Shown here: piece after piece, positions 1-5,563 of the stretch | Layout of the letters: each line of letters opens with the position of its first letter | How positions within the stretch are numbered: position 1 is the first letter of the stretch | Source of the DNA: an uncultured Bacilli bacterium | Lineage (GTDB): Bacteria; Bacillota_I; Bacilli_A; ML615J-28; CAG-313 | Reading direction: 5' to 3' | Length of the DNA: 5,563 nt | NCBI GenBank assembly: GCA_904501965.1 | Contig: CAJGCS010000074.1 | Span: forward strand, 1-5,563 | Translations under genes and position numbers: made by a program | The notes under the pieces: model-generated | What the model saw: only the letters and a program-made list of their open reading frames with translations | What the model was told of the DNA's origin: nothing | The model's database searches: none

Positions 1-1
1 A

Positions 2-796
2 GATGGTAAAGATACTAATGCATATACTTTCTACGATATGATTGAATATTCTGACGTTATTCCTTCAACTAGTGCTCCATTTCCATCGGAGATAATAAGA
101 TGTGTAAAAGAATGCGTTGCTGAAGGATGTACAGATGTTGTTTACATCCCTCTTTCAACTGGATTATCAGCTTATGGGAACAATTTATTTGCAATTGGCG
201 ACATGTATGCAAAAGGTGTAAACTTTCATGTATTCCCATGTCGTACAACTGGGGTAATGCAAGCTCATCTTGCAATATATGCTGAAGTTCTTGCAAATCT
301 TAACTATGATCCTGTTGATATAATTGAAGAATTAAAAGTAATGCAAGATAATGCATTTGCATTCTTTGTAGTTGATAACCTTAAGTATTTAGTTAAAAAT
401 GGCAGATTAAGTGCTGCAGCTGGCTTTATTGGTGGCCTTATGAAAATTAAACCAATTATTTTCCTTGGCGATGATACAGGTTTATTAAAAGTACATGAAA
501 AAGTTAGAACACTTAAAAAAGCCATCATACGTGAGTATGATCTTGTCTTAAGCAAAATTCAATCTTCAAAAGAAGTAATTTTACTTGCCCAAGATACAGC
601 TAGACCTGTTGAAATTAAGAATATGCTAGAAGAACTTAAAGAAAAAGTTACTGCAGAAATTGTTGGATATGGGTATGCGCCAATTACTCCTTGTATTGGT
701 GCTCATACTGGAGCTGGCTTACTTGGTCTTGGTGCAATTACAATCGATAATTTAAAGGAAAAAGAGGCCTTAAAATTAAAATTAATTAAAGAATAA
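2..796 (+). CDS. DegV family protein (FakB-like fatty-acid-binding protein), N-terminus missing
   Basis: DegV/FakB proteins bind a fatty acid and, in the characterised cases, present it to the kinase FakA for phosphorylation, feeding exogenous fatty acids into phospholipid synthesis. The reading frame is open from base 2, so the gene begins outside the window; the ATG at 38 is internal, because the residues before it (DGKDTNAYTFYD) match the family's DG-x-D...FY segment. There are 264 visible residues and about 40 are probably missing. Family motifs in visible numbering: PSTSAPFPSE near 21-30 (usual TSQPSP), STGLSAYGNN near 52-61 (usual SSGLSGTY), VVDNLKYLVKNGRLS near 123-137, IKPII near 149-153, and C-terminal IGAHTGAGLLGLG near 233-245, whose His belongs to the ligand-head-group site in FakB proteins. 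The family is certain. The FakB role is inferred, because fakA is not visible and many DegV paralogues are uncharacterised. It ends in TAA with no terminator before rnpB. Confidence 0.93.
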   Translation, partial: DGKDTNAYTFYDMIEYSDVIPSTSAPFPSEIIRCVKECVAEGCTDVVYIPLSTGLSAYGNNLFAIGDMYAKGVNFHVFPCRTTGVMQAHLAIYAEVLANLNYDPVDIIEELKVMQDNAFAFFVVDNLKYLVKNGRLSAAAGFIGGLMKIKPIIFLGDDTGLLKVHEKVRTLKKAIIREYDLVLSKIQSSKEVILLAQDTARPVEIKNMLEELKEKVTAEIVGYGYAPITPCIGAHTGAGLLGLGAITIDNLKEKEALKLKLIKE

Positions 797-1146
797 TGTG
801 TGTGTAATCGAGCAATTTAATTGTTAGGAAAGTCCATACTAGCACAGGCTGCGATGCCTGTAGTGTTTGTGCATAACGAATAAATAAGTTATGGCTTAGG
901 AAACTAAGACGGCGAATGAAACCTAAGTTCAACTAAGAATATGGTGTAGTTCTTAAAAGTGCCACAGAGACGATTTTCTTTGGAAACAAAGAAGTGGAAC
1001 GGGTAAACCCCTCAAGCTAGCAACCCAAATTTGGTAGGGGCACGACGGTTGGGAGAAATGAATCCATGACTGTTGAGATATTTTATATCTAGATAAATGA
1101 TTACAAACTATAATATAGTTACAGAATATGGCTTATAACACATTAT
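793..1146 (+). ncRNA. rnpB: RNase P RNA (bacterial type B-like)
   Basis: This is the catalytic RNA of RNase P, which removes the 5' leader from pre-tRNAs. The universal core is readable. P4 pairs AAG-(U)-CCATA at 830-838 with TATGGCTT at 1127-1134, including the conserved bulged U at 833. P2 pairs 811-816 with 820-825. The P3 arm is 841-873. The GTGCCACAGAGACG core lies at 959-972, and a 7-bp P12 stem at 976-993 is capped by GAAA. The GGTAAACCCC strand is followed by the L15 loop, whose GGT at 1033-1035 contacts the tRNA CCA end. AGATAAATGATTAC is at 1091-1104 and ACAGAA at 1121-1126. The stretch after position 930 (ATATGG...GTTCTTAAAAGTGCC) resembles the Bacillus type B form. P1 is 793-801 with 1138-1146, which fixes the ends and places the 5' end on the degV stop codon. 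At about 354 nt it is shorter than the roughly 400-nt Bacillus RNA. One reduction is at 1106-1120, a single 6-bp hairpin where Bacillus has a larger branch. Confidence 0.97.
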
Positions 1147-1158
1147 AAAAAACAAATT

Positions 1159-1188
1159 AGTGGTTAATAGAAATATTAATCACTTTTT
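1159..1188 (+). terminator. Intrinsic terminator of rnpB
   Basis: A 10-bp stem (AGTGGTTAAT at 1159-1168 with ATTAATCACT at 1175-1184, one G-U pair) with a 6-base loop runs into five T residues at 1184-1188. It lies 12 bases after the rnpB P1 helix, where the RNA should end. The stem is AU-rich and the T-run short, so some read-through into ysxC is plausible. It could also act as a structured leader immediately before the ysxC ribosome binding site. Confidence 0.72.
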
Positions 1189-1192
1189 AAAA

Positions 1193-1200
1193 AAAGGAGG
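1193..1200 (+). promoter_or_regulatory. Shine-Dalgarno site that fixes the ysxC start
   Basis: AAAGGAGG is a near-perfect anti-SD match ending 4 bases before the ATG at 1205. It begins just after the rnpB terminator T-run. An in-frame GTG at 1160 lies upstream, inside the terminator stem, and has no ribosome binding site of its own, so the ATG is the start. Confidence 0.85.
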
Positions 1201-1204
1201 ATAT

Positions 1205-1798
1205 ATGGCTGACTATGTAATAAAAAAAGCTGAATATATTATTAGTGGAACTAAAAAAGAACATTATCCAAAACTTAATTTACCAGAGTTTGTCTTTATG
1301 GGGCGTTCAAACGTTGGTAAAAGTAGTTTTATTAATGCTATTTGTAAAAGAAAAAAACTAGCTTATACTTCAAGTAAACCAGGTAAAACAATTACACTAA
1401 ACTTTTATAATATTAACGATAGTTTTATGCTTGTTGATGTACCTGGATATGGATATGCTCAAAAAACTGTTCAAGATAGATTAAAGTTCGGTGAAATGAT
1501 TGAAGAATACTTAAATACAGCTGAAAATTTAAAATCATGTTTTTTGATAGTTGATTTACGCCATGATCCAACTAATGACGATAAATTAATGTATGAGTAT
1601 TTAAAACACTTTGAAAAGAAAGTAGTAATTATCGCAACAAAAGCAGACAAATTAAGTAAAAATCAAATGGCACATAATCTAAAAAGAGTAAAAGAGGTTT
1701 TAAAACTTGCAAAAGAAGATAAAGCAATTGTTGTATCTTCTGAAACAAGATTAGGTATAGAAAATGTCTATGACTATTTAATAAGCGAATTATCTTAA
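1205..1798 (+). CDS. ysxC: Ribosome-biogenesis GTPase YsxC/EngB (YihA)
   Basis: YsxC/EngB is an essential TRAFAC-class GTPase that acts late in assembly of the 50S ribosomal subunit in the cytoplasm. The 197-residue product has the usual family length (about 195 in Bacillus). All GTPase motifs are intact: G1 GRSNVGKS at 33-40, switch I GKTITLNFY at 60-68 with the G2 Thr, G3 DVPGYG at 78-83 (the GYGYA extension is typical of EngB), G4 TKAD at 145-148 and G5 SSE at 178-180. The N-terminal segment before G1 (about 28 residues) matches the family. The start is ATG 1205 behind AAAGGAGG; starting from GTG 1160 would add 15 residues encoded by the terminator hairpin. The prepilin peptidase gene follows after 9 bases and is probably in the same transcript. 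I see no convincing separate promoter, so the gene is read either through the rnpB terminator or from a promoter hidden in rnpB. Confidence 0.96.
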   Translation: MADYVIKKAEYIISGTKKEHYPKLNLPEFVFMGRSNVGKSSFINAICKRKKLAYTSSKPGKTITLNFYNINDSFMLVDVPGYGYAQKTVQDRLKFGEMIEEYLNTAENLKSCFLIVDLRHDPTNDDKLMYEYLKHFEKKVVIIATKADKLSKNQMAHNLKRVKEVLKLAKEDKAIVVSSETRLGIENVYDYLISELS

Positions 1799-1807
1799 AA
1801 GGAGATT

Positions 1808-2425
1808 ATGTATGGGGATAATAAAATAATATTAGGATTTTGTTTAGTTATAATATTGTTTTGTTTTGTAAAAAAAGGATATGAATTACTGATTTATAAA
1901 AGTAAAATAACAAATATTGTTTTATTTGTTCAAATTATTTTAGGATTAATACTGTTTTTAATATTTAAATATAGTATATTTACATTACTAATACTAACTG
2001 CACTAATCTTTTTATCTCACGTTTTTATTATTGATAGTAAAGATTATTTAATTCCATATTCATCTTTAATAGCATTACTTATTATTGGTATAATTAATCT
2101 ATTTGTTAACAATGATTTTATTTATACTAATATTTATGATAAGATTATTGGATTTATTTTCTTTTTAATACTTTATGGAGTTTTATCTTTTATTCAATAT
2201 AAAATAAAGAAAGACTTTCTTGGTGGTGGCGATTTAATGCTATTTTGTGTAGTTGTATTATTCTTAGGATCTGTAGTTACATTCGGTGGCATTTTTATTG
2301 GTTCTTTTTTAGCACTTATTGTTAGAATGTTTAAAAAAGATAACAAGATTATACCGTTTGGTCCATATCTTAGCATTGGATTTATTTTATCATTAATCAT
2401 ATGTAATTATATTTTCTTAATATAA
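1808..2425 (+). CDS. Prepilin peptidase-like membrane protease (family A24, ComC/PilD C-terminal domain only)
   Basis: Type IV prepilin peptidases are membrane aspartic proteases that cut the leader from type IV pilin, pseudopilin or competence pilin precursors. This 205-residue, very hydrophobic protein has about seven or eight membrane segments (near 4-20, 34-52, 56-75, 84-100, 112-130, 143-156, 158-173, 185-204). Both catalytic aspartates are present: Asp76 in IIDSKDYLIP and Asp142 in GGGDLML, and the family's PFGPYL signature is at 183-188. Two things differ from typical PilD/ComC. The N-terminal methyltransferase domain with its paired CxxC zinc site is absent, and the Lys usual after GxGDx is Met144. 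The start is ATG 1808 behind AAAAGGAG, 3 bases away. It is likely co-transcribed with ysxC, with no obvious functional link. No pilin or assembly ATPase gene is visible, so the substrate is unknown. A24 membership is strong; the role in competence is only a guess. Confidence 0.85.
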   Translation: MYGDNKIILGFCLVIILFCFVKKGYELLIYKSKITNIVLFVQIILGLILFLIFKYSIFTLLILTALIFLSHVFIIDSKDYLIPYSSLIALLIIGIINLFVNNDFIYTNIYDKIIGFIFFLILYGVLSFIQYKIKKDFLGGGDLMLFCVVVLFLGSVVTFGGIFIGSFLALIVRMFKKDNKIIPFGPYLSIGFILSLIICNYIFLI

Positions 2426-2431
2426 AACAAA

Positions 2432-2462
2432 AGGCCAGAACAAATGTTCTGGCTTCTTTTTT
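2432..2462 (+). terminator. Shared, bidirectional intrinsic terminator between the peptidase gene and rnhC
   Basis: A 10-bp stem (2432-2441 with 2446-2455, core GGCCAGAAC/GTTCTGGC, one G-U pair) closes on the 4-base loop AAAT and is followed by TTCTTTTTT on the plus strand. On the minus strand the same stem is followed by TTTTGTTTTATA, so it can also stop rnhC transcription. It is the only clearly GC-rich stem in the gaps of this window. Its plus-strand T-run overlaps the rnhC stop codon at 2461-2463. Confidence 0.93.
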
Positions 2463-3435
2463 ATATAAACTTATCATATCCTTCTTGTCTTGATTTAGGT
2501 AAAGGATTATTCAAAAAATATTCTTTAATTCTTGTTGTGTTTGCAAACTTAATTTTTGCAACTTTAAAAAATTCTTTCCATCCAAAAGATTTAACAAATG
2601 AAATCGCACATCGGTCAACTTCTTTACCAGCACCTTTTAAAATAGGCATATCATATTCTTTAGAAATTTTTTGAATTTCACGTAAGAAAGCTGCACGAGC
2701 TAAAATAGAAGAAGCTGCAATCGCAATATGAGCTTGTTCACCACGTTGAATTGTTGTTATATTTGATATAACATTTTGTGTATTTTTTAGGTATTCTAGG
2801 TATTTTTCCTTAGGTGTAAACTCGTCAATCAAAATAGCGTCGTACTTTACTTCTGGATGCTTTTTTAGTATACTATTAATAGATTTATTGTGTAAATAAG
2901 CTTTAACAAAATTTAAATTGTATTCTTTTTTAGAAAGCAGATTTAGTTTTTCTGCATCTAAATATATTATAGAATAAGGGACTAACTGAGCAATTTCTAG
3001 TGATAAAGGAATTATTTGCTTATCAGTAAGCATTTTAGAATCCTTTACTCCAAGCTGACGTAGTTTAGCAATGTTTTCATGTGAAACGTATGTTGCACAA
3101 ACTACAACAGGTCCAAAGTAGTCTCCAGTTCCAACTTCATCAGTTCCAATTACTGATAGCTCTGAATAGTCGTTTTCTTCAGATTCAGGCATTTCTTCAA
3201 TCTCAAGATTGAAAGCTTCTGCCCAATGAAGATACTCTTTTCTAGCCCCGGAACCTTGGAATAAAACTACATTAGTTCTATAAAAAGTAATGGTTGCATT
3301 AGATACTTTTGCACGCGCAATTGTATAATTGCTTGTATTAGTGATTAAATAACCGCTATAGTATTCAATCATTTCTTTTACTTGTTCACTAGATGCTTTA
3401 AATTTGAAAGTTGTGTTAGAAATAGAATTTGTCAT
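2461..3435 (-). CDS. rnhC: Ribonuclease HIII
   Basis: RNase HIII is a type 2 RNase H that cleaves the RNA strand of RNA-DNA hybrids, clearing R-loops and primer remnants. The 324-residue product has the usual two parts. An N-terminal TBP-like substrate-binding domain spans about 1-85 (with TFYRTNVVLFQGSG at 50-63), and the catalytic RNase H fold begins near 94. GTDEVGTGDYFGPVVV at 97-112 carries the first acidic pair, Asp99-Glu100. ILIDEF at 201-206 supplies Asp204. RGEQAHIAIAASSILAR at 231-247 supplies Glu233, in the place of the fourth acidic residue (DEDE type, inferred by alignment from memory). GAGKEVD is at 268-274. The start ATG at 3435 follows AAAAAAGGGGG with a 7-base spacer and a good promoter. 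Both tryptophan codons (residues 71 and 286) are TGG. It is convergent with the peptidase gene and divergent from mutS2. Confidence 0.96.
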   Translation of the reverse strand: MTNSISNTTFKFKASSEQVKEMIEYYSGYLITNTSNYTIARAKVSNATITFYRTNVVLFQGSGARKEYLHWAEAFNLEIEEMPESEENDYSELSVIGTDEVGTGDYFGPVVVCATYVSHENIAKLRQLGVKDSKMLTDKQIIPLSLEIAQLVPYSIIYLDAEKLNLLSKKEYNLNFVKAYLHNKSINSILKKHPEVKYDAILIDEFTPKEKYLEYLKNTQNVISNITTIQRGEQAHIAIAASSILARAAFLREIQKISKEYDMPILKGAGKEVDRCAISFVKSFGWKEFFKVAKIKFANTTRIKEYFLNNPLPKSRQEGYDKFI

Positions 3436-3461
3436 TTTATTTCCCCCTTTTTTCTACCCTT

Positions 3462-3490
3462 ATTATATCACAAAAAAAATTAAATGCAAA
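3462..3490 (-). promoter_or_regulatory. rnhC promoter (extended -10, SigA type), possibly shared with mutS2
   Basis: Read on the minus strand, TTTGCA (3490-3485, four of six matches to TTGACA) and a perfect TATAAT (3467-3462) are separated by exactly 17 bases, and TG one base upstream of TATAAT makes an extended -10. Transcription would begin near 3455, giving a leader of about 20 bases that carries the GGGGG ribosome binding site. On the plus strand the same bases read TATTATA (3461-3467), a five-of-six -10 for mutS2 with no good -35. Confidence 0.75.
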
Positions 3491-3509
3491 ACAAAATATG
3501 GTGATTTTT

Positions 3510-5563
3510 ATGAAAAATAGTTTTAAAAAACTAGAAATGCAAGAAATTCTAAACATGTTAGTTGAATATGCTGTTATTGAAAATAATAAAGATATCTTTT
3601 TAAACTTAGAAAAAGTTGATAATATAGAAGAAATTACTCATTTATTAAATGTAACAGATGAAGCTTTACTAATAATAAATCGATACGATAGAGCTCCACT
3701 ATATATTTTTAATAACTATTTTCCTTTGCTTGATATAGTTTGTAAAAATGGTGTTTTGAGTGCTCTTGAATTATATGAAACAGTAAGATTAAATCAAACA
3801 ATTACTTCAAATATTAAACAAGTAGAAGGACTAATTAAAGAACAAATATCATGTGAGTATTATAAAGACTTAGTTTCTAAGCTTTACTATAATGAATCAC
3901 TTGATGCTCGTTTAATAAAAAGTGTTGATGAAGATGGAAATGTACTTGATGATGCAAGTCCAGCTTTAAAGACAATTAGAACAAAATTAAGAAATATTGA
4001 TGGTAGAATTAGAAGTAAGATTAATGAAATATTAAATAAAGAAGAAAAGAAGTTATCAGAAACATTCGTTACCTTAAGAAATGATCGATACTGCTTAGCT
4101 GTAAAAGCAGAGTATAAAAACACTTTTAAAGGTATCACTCATGATGTGAGTGGTAGTTACCAAACATATTATATTGAACCAGCTGCAGTAATTGATTTAA
4201 CTAGTGAAAAAGAAAAACTGATTCAAGAAGAAAAACAAGAAATTGATCGTATTTTACGTTCTTTATCTAATGAACTTGGTATTTTAGAACCAAGTTTAAG
4301 AGTAAACTTCGAAATTATCTTAGAAATTGATAACATATTTGCACGTGCAATGCTTGCAAAAAAGATGGATGCATGCAAACCAAACATTAATACAGAAGGT
4401 TTATTTGAACTTAAGAATGCAAGACATCCTTTACTTCGAGTAAAAAAAGTTATTCCTAACAATGTTAGTTTTAGAAAAGACTCTCGTGGTATTATAATAA
4501 CTGGTCCTAACACTGGTGGTAAAACTGTTTTATTAAAAACTGTAGGCTTACTTAGTTTAATGGTTAAGTATGGTCTTTTAATACCAGCTGAATCATCATC
4601 AAATGTGATGATATTTGATCAAATATTCTGTGATATAGGCGATGATCAAAGTATTGAAAATAACTTATCAACATTCTCATCTCATATGTCAAACATTGTT
4701 AAAATTGTAAATAGTGTTACACCTAACTCACTTGTTTTAATTGATGAAATTGGTTCTGGTACAGATCCTGTAGAAGGGTCTAATCTTGCAATTGCTATTT
4801 TAAAGTATTTTATAAATAACAATATAAGTTTCATTACGACAACACACTATTCTAGTCTTAAAGCATTTGCTTTCGATAATGAAAAAGTAGTAAATGCATC
4901 AATGGAATTTGATGATAAATCATTAGAACCGACTTATAAGTTAAAACTTGGCATAACGGGTTCTAGTAATGCATTTAATATTGCGAATCGTTTAGGCTTA
5001 AATAAAGAAATTATTAAAGATGCTAAAGAAATGACCGCAACTTCATCTGATAATGTTCGTGGACTTATTTTAAAACTTGAAAAGCAAATGAAAATTATTC
5101 AAGATGAAAAAGATCTACTTGAAAAAAGATTAGAAGAAACTAAAGAACTAAAAGAAAAATTAAACTCAGAATACAAAAAAATTGATTTAGAAAAAGAAAA
5201 AATTTTGAAAAAAGCAAACAAAGATGCTGAAGATATTATTTCGAAGACTCAAGAAGATGCGCTTAAGTTAATAGATAAACTTAAAAACATGGAAAAACGA
5301 GAAACTAAGCTTCATGAAATAATAGCTGTAAAAGAGGAACTAAAAAAAATAGATAATAACAAAATTGAAATTAAAAAAGAGGAAGAAACTATACCTTATC
5401 AAGACTTTAAAGTTGGAGATGATGTTTATATTATCGCATATGATCAATATGGAGTTATTAATAAAGTCATAAAAAAAGGTTTATTTTCAGTTTCTATAGG
5501 CAATATTGTTGCAAACTTTAAGCAAAATGAGTTAAAATTAGTAAAACCAAAAAAACTTTCACA
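3510..5563 (+). CDS. mutS2: MutS2 (Smr-family MutS paralogue), C-terminus beyond the window
   Basis: MutS2 proteins are dimeric MutS-type ATPases that lack the mismatch-binding domain. They are reported to suppress homologous recombination in some bacteria and to split or rescue collided ribosomes in Bacillus. The frame runs open to the right edge, giving 684 residues; about 100 are probably missing, including the expected Smr nuclease domain. Visible parts in order: an N-terminal MutS2 segment from residue 1 (KKLEMQEILNMLVEYA); the lever and clamp helices to about 300; the ATPase domain with Walker A GPNTGGKT at 332-339, the STFSSHM signature at 387-393, Walker B LVLIDEIGSGTDP around Asp412-Glu413, and TTHYSSLKAFA with His446; a long charged coiled coil at about 510-620; and a KOW-like segment at about 629-678 (FKVGDDVYI...). 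The start is ATG 3510 behind GGTGAT. An in-frame ATG at 3498 has no ribosome binding site. Trp is absent from the visible part. Confidence 0.97.
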   Translation, partial: MKNSFKKLEMQEILNMLVEYAVIENNKDIFLNLEKVDNIEEITHLLNVTDEALLIINRYDRAPLYIFNNYFPLLDIVCKNGVLSALELYETVRLNQTITSNIKQVEGLIKEQISCEYYKDLVSKLYYNESLDARLIKSVDEDGNVLDDASPALKTIRTKLRNIDGRIRSKINEILNKEEKKLSETFVTLRNDRYCLAVKAEYKNTFKGITHDVSGSYQTYYIEPAAVIDLTSEKEKLIQEEKQEIDRILRSLSNELGILEPSLRVNFEIILEIDNIFARAMLAKKMDACKPNINTEGLFELKNARHPLLRVKKVIPNNVSFRKDSRGIIITGPNTGGKTVLLKTVGLLSLMVKYGLLIPAESSSNVMIFDQIFCDIGDDQSIENNLSTFSSHMSNIVKIVNSVTPNSLVLIDEIGSGTDPVEGSNLAIAILKYFINNNISFITTTHYSSLKAFAFDNEKVVNASMEFDDKSLEPTYKLKLGITGSSNAFNIANRLGLNKEIIKDAKEMTATSSDNVRGLILKLEKQMKIIQDEKDLLEKRLEETKELKEKLNSEYKKIDLEKEKILKKANKDAEDIISKTQEDALKLIDKLKNMEKRETKLHEIIAVKEELKKIDNNKIEIKKEEETIPYQDFKVGDDVYIIAYDQYGVINKVIKKGLFSVSIGNIVANFKQNELKLVKPKKLS

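Noticed and set aside
38..40. ATG at 38 as the start of the degV-family gene
   Set aside because: The frame is open to the window edge and the upstream residues (DGKD...FYD) match the conserved DegV segment, so this Met is internal.
69..555. Two minus-strand open frames over the degV-family gene (69-296 and 304-555)
   Set aside because: They are antisense to a conserved coding region and have no motif or ribosome binding site.
797..805. TGTGTGTGT dinucleotide run as a slippage repeat
   Set aside because: It is only nine bases long and part of it forms the RNase P RNA P1 helix.
1109..1114. Perfect TATAAT inside rnpB as a ysxC promoter
   Set aside because: It forms the loop side of the 6-bp hairpin at 1106-1120 of the RNase P RNA and has no -35-like hexamer 16-18 bases upstream.
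1160..1204. GTG start for ysxC giving a 212-residue protein
   Set aside because: The extra 15 codons lie in the terminator hairpin and the Shine-Dalgarno itself, have no ribosome binding site, and do not match the family N-terminus. ATG 1205 has AAAGGAGG just upstream.
2444..2674. 76-codon plus-strand open frame
   Set aside because: It lies antisense to the C-terminal part of rnhC, starts in the terminator stem, and has no ribosome binding site or recognisable motif.
3498..3500. In-frame ATG 12 bases upstream as the mutS2 start
   Set aside because: No purine-rich binding site precedes it; ATG 3510 has GGTGAT at a 4-5-base spacing and gives the usual N-terminal length.
3887..4513. Two minus-strand open frames of 83 and 96 codons (3887-4138 and 4223-4513)
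   Set aside because: Both are antisense shadows of the clearly conserved mutS2 frame, with low-complexity composition and no start signals.
1..5563. Mobile element, CRISPR array, prophage or defence genes
   Set aside because: No transposase or integrase frame, no long direct or inverted repeats and no spaced repeat units were seen; nearly all bases are accounted for by conserved housekeeping genes.

Overview
The window is AT-rich, gene-dense housekeeping DNA from a low-GC member of the Bacillota. A broad-sense Bacilli lineage close to Erysipelotrichales, RF39 or the non-parasitic relatives of Mollicutes fits best. This rests on a Bacillus-like (type B) RNase P RNA, RNase HIII and MutS2 (typical of Firmicutes), strong AT bias with A-rich Shine-Dalgarno sites, and a ComC/PilD-type peptidase gene. 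The standard bacterial code fits: the only two tryptophans seen (both in RNase HIII) are TGG, no in-frame TGA occurs in any gene, and all four visible stops are TAA.

Left part, plus strand. A DegV/FakB-type fatty-acid-binding protein gene enters from the left edge without its N-terminus and ends at 796. The RNase P RNA gene rnpB follows with no gap: its closing P1 helix can be drawn through the degV stop codon. A hairpin with a T-run ends rnpB, and the Shine-Dalgarno of the ribosome-assembly GTPase gene ysxC/engB begins 5-6 bases later. A 205-residue membrane protein with the two catalytic aspartates of type IV prepilin peptidases (family A24) follows ysxC with a 9-base gap and is probably co-transcribed. 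A strong stem-loop terminator that can serve both strands closes this block.

Right part. rnhC (RNase HIII) lies on the minus strand and converges on that terminator. It is divergent from mutS2, which runs off the right edge before its expected Smr nuclease domain. The 74-base gap between them holds a good minus-strand promoter whose -10 element is symmetric and could also serve mutS2.

Functionally, the window combines RNA processing (rnpB), ribosome assembly (ysxC), RNA-DNA hybrid removal (rnhC), and ribosome rescue or recombination control (mutS2), with a lipid-related and an export-related gene. I found no mobile element, CRISPR array, phage gene or defence system, and no convincing sign of a new system. 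The points worth a second look are the degV/rnpB overlap, the rnpB-ysxC junction, the short standalone prepilin peptidase, and the compact rnhC-mutS2 divergent unit.
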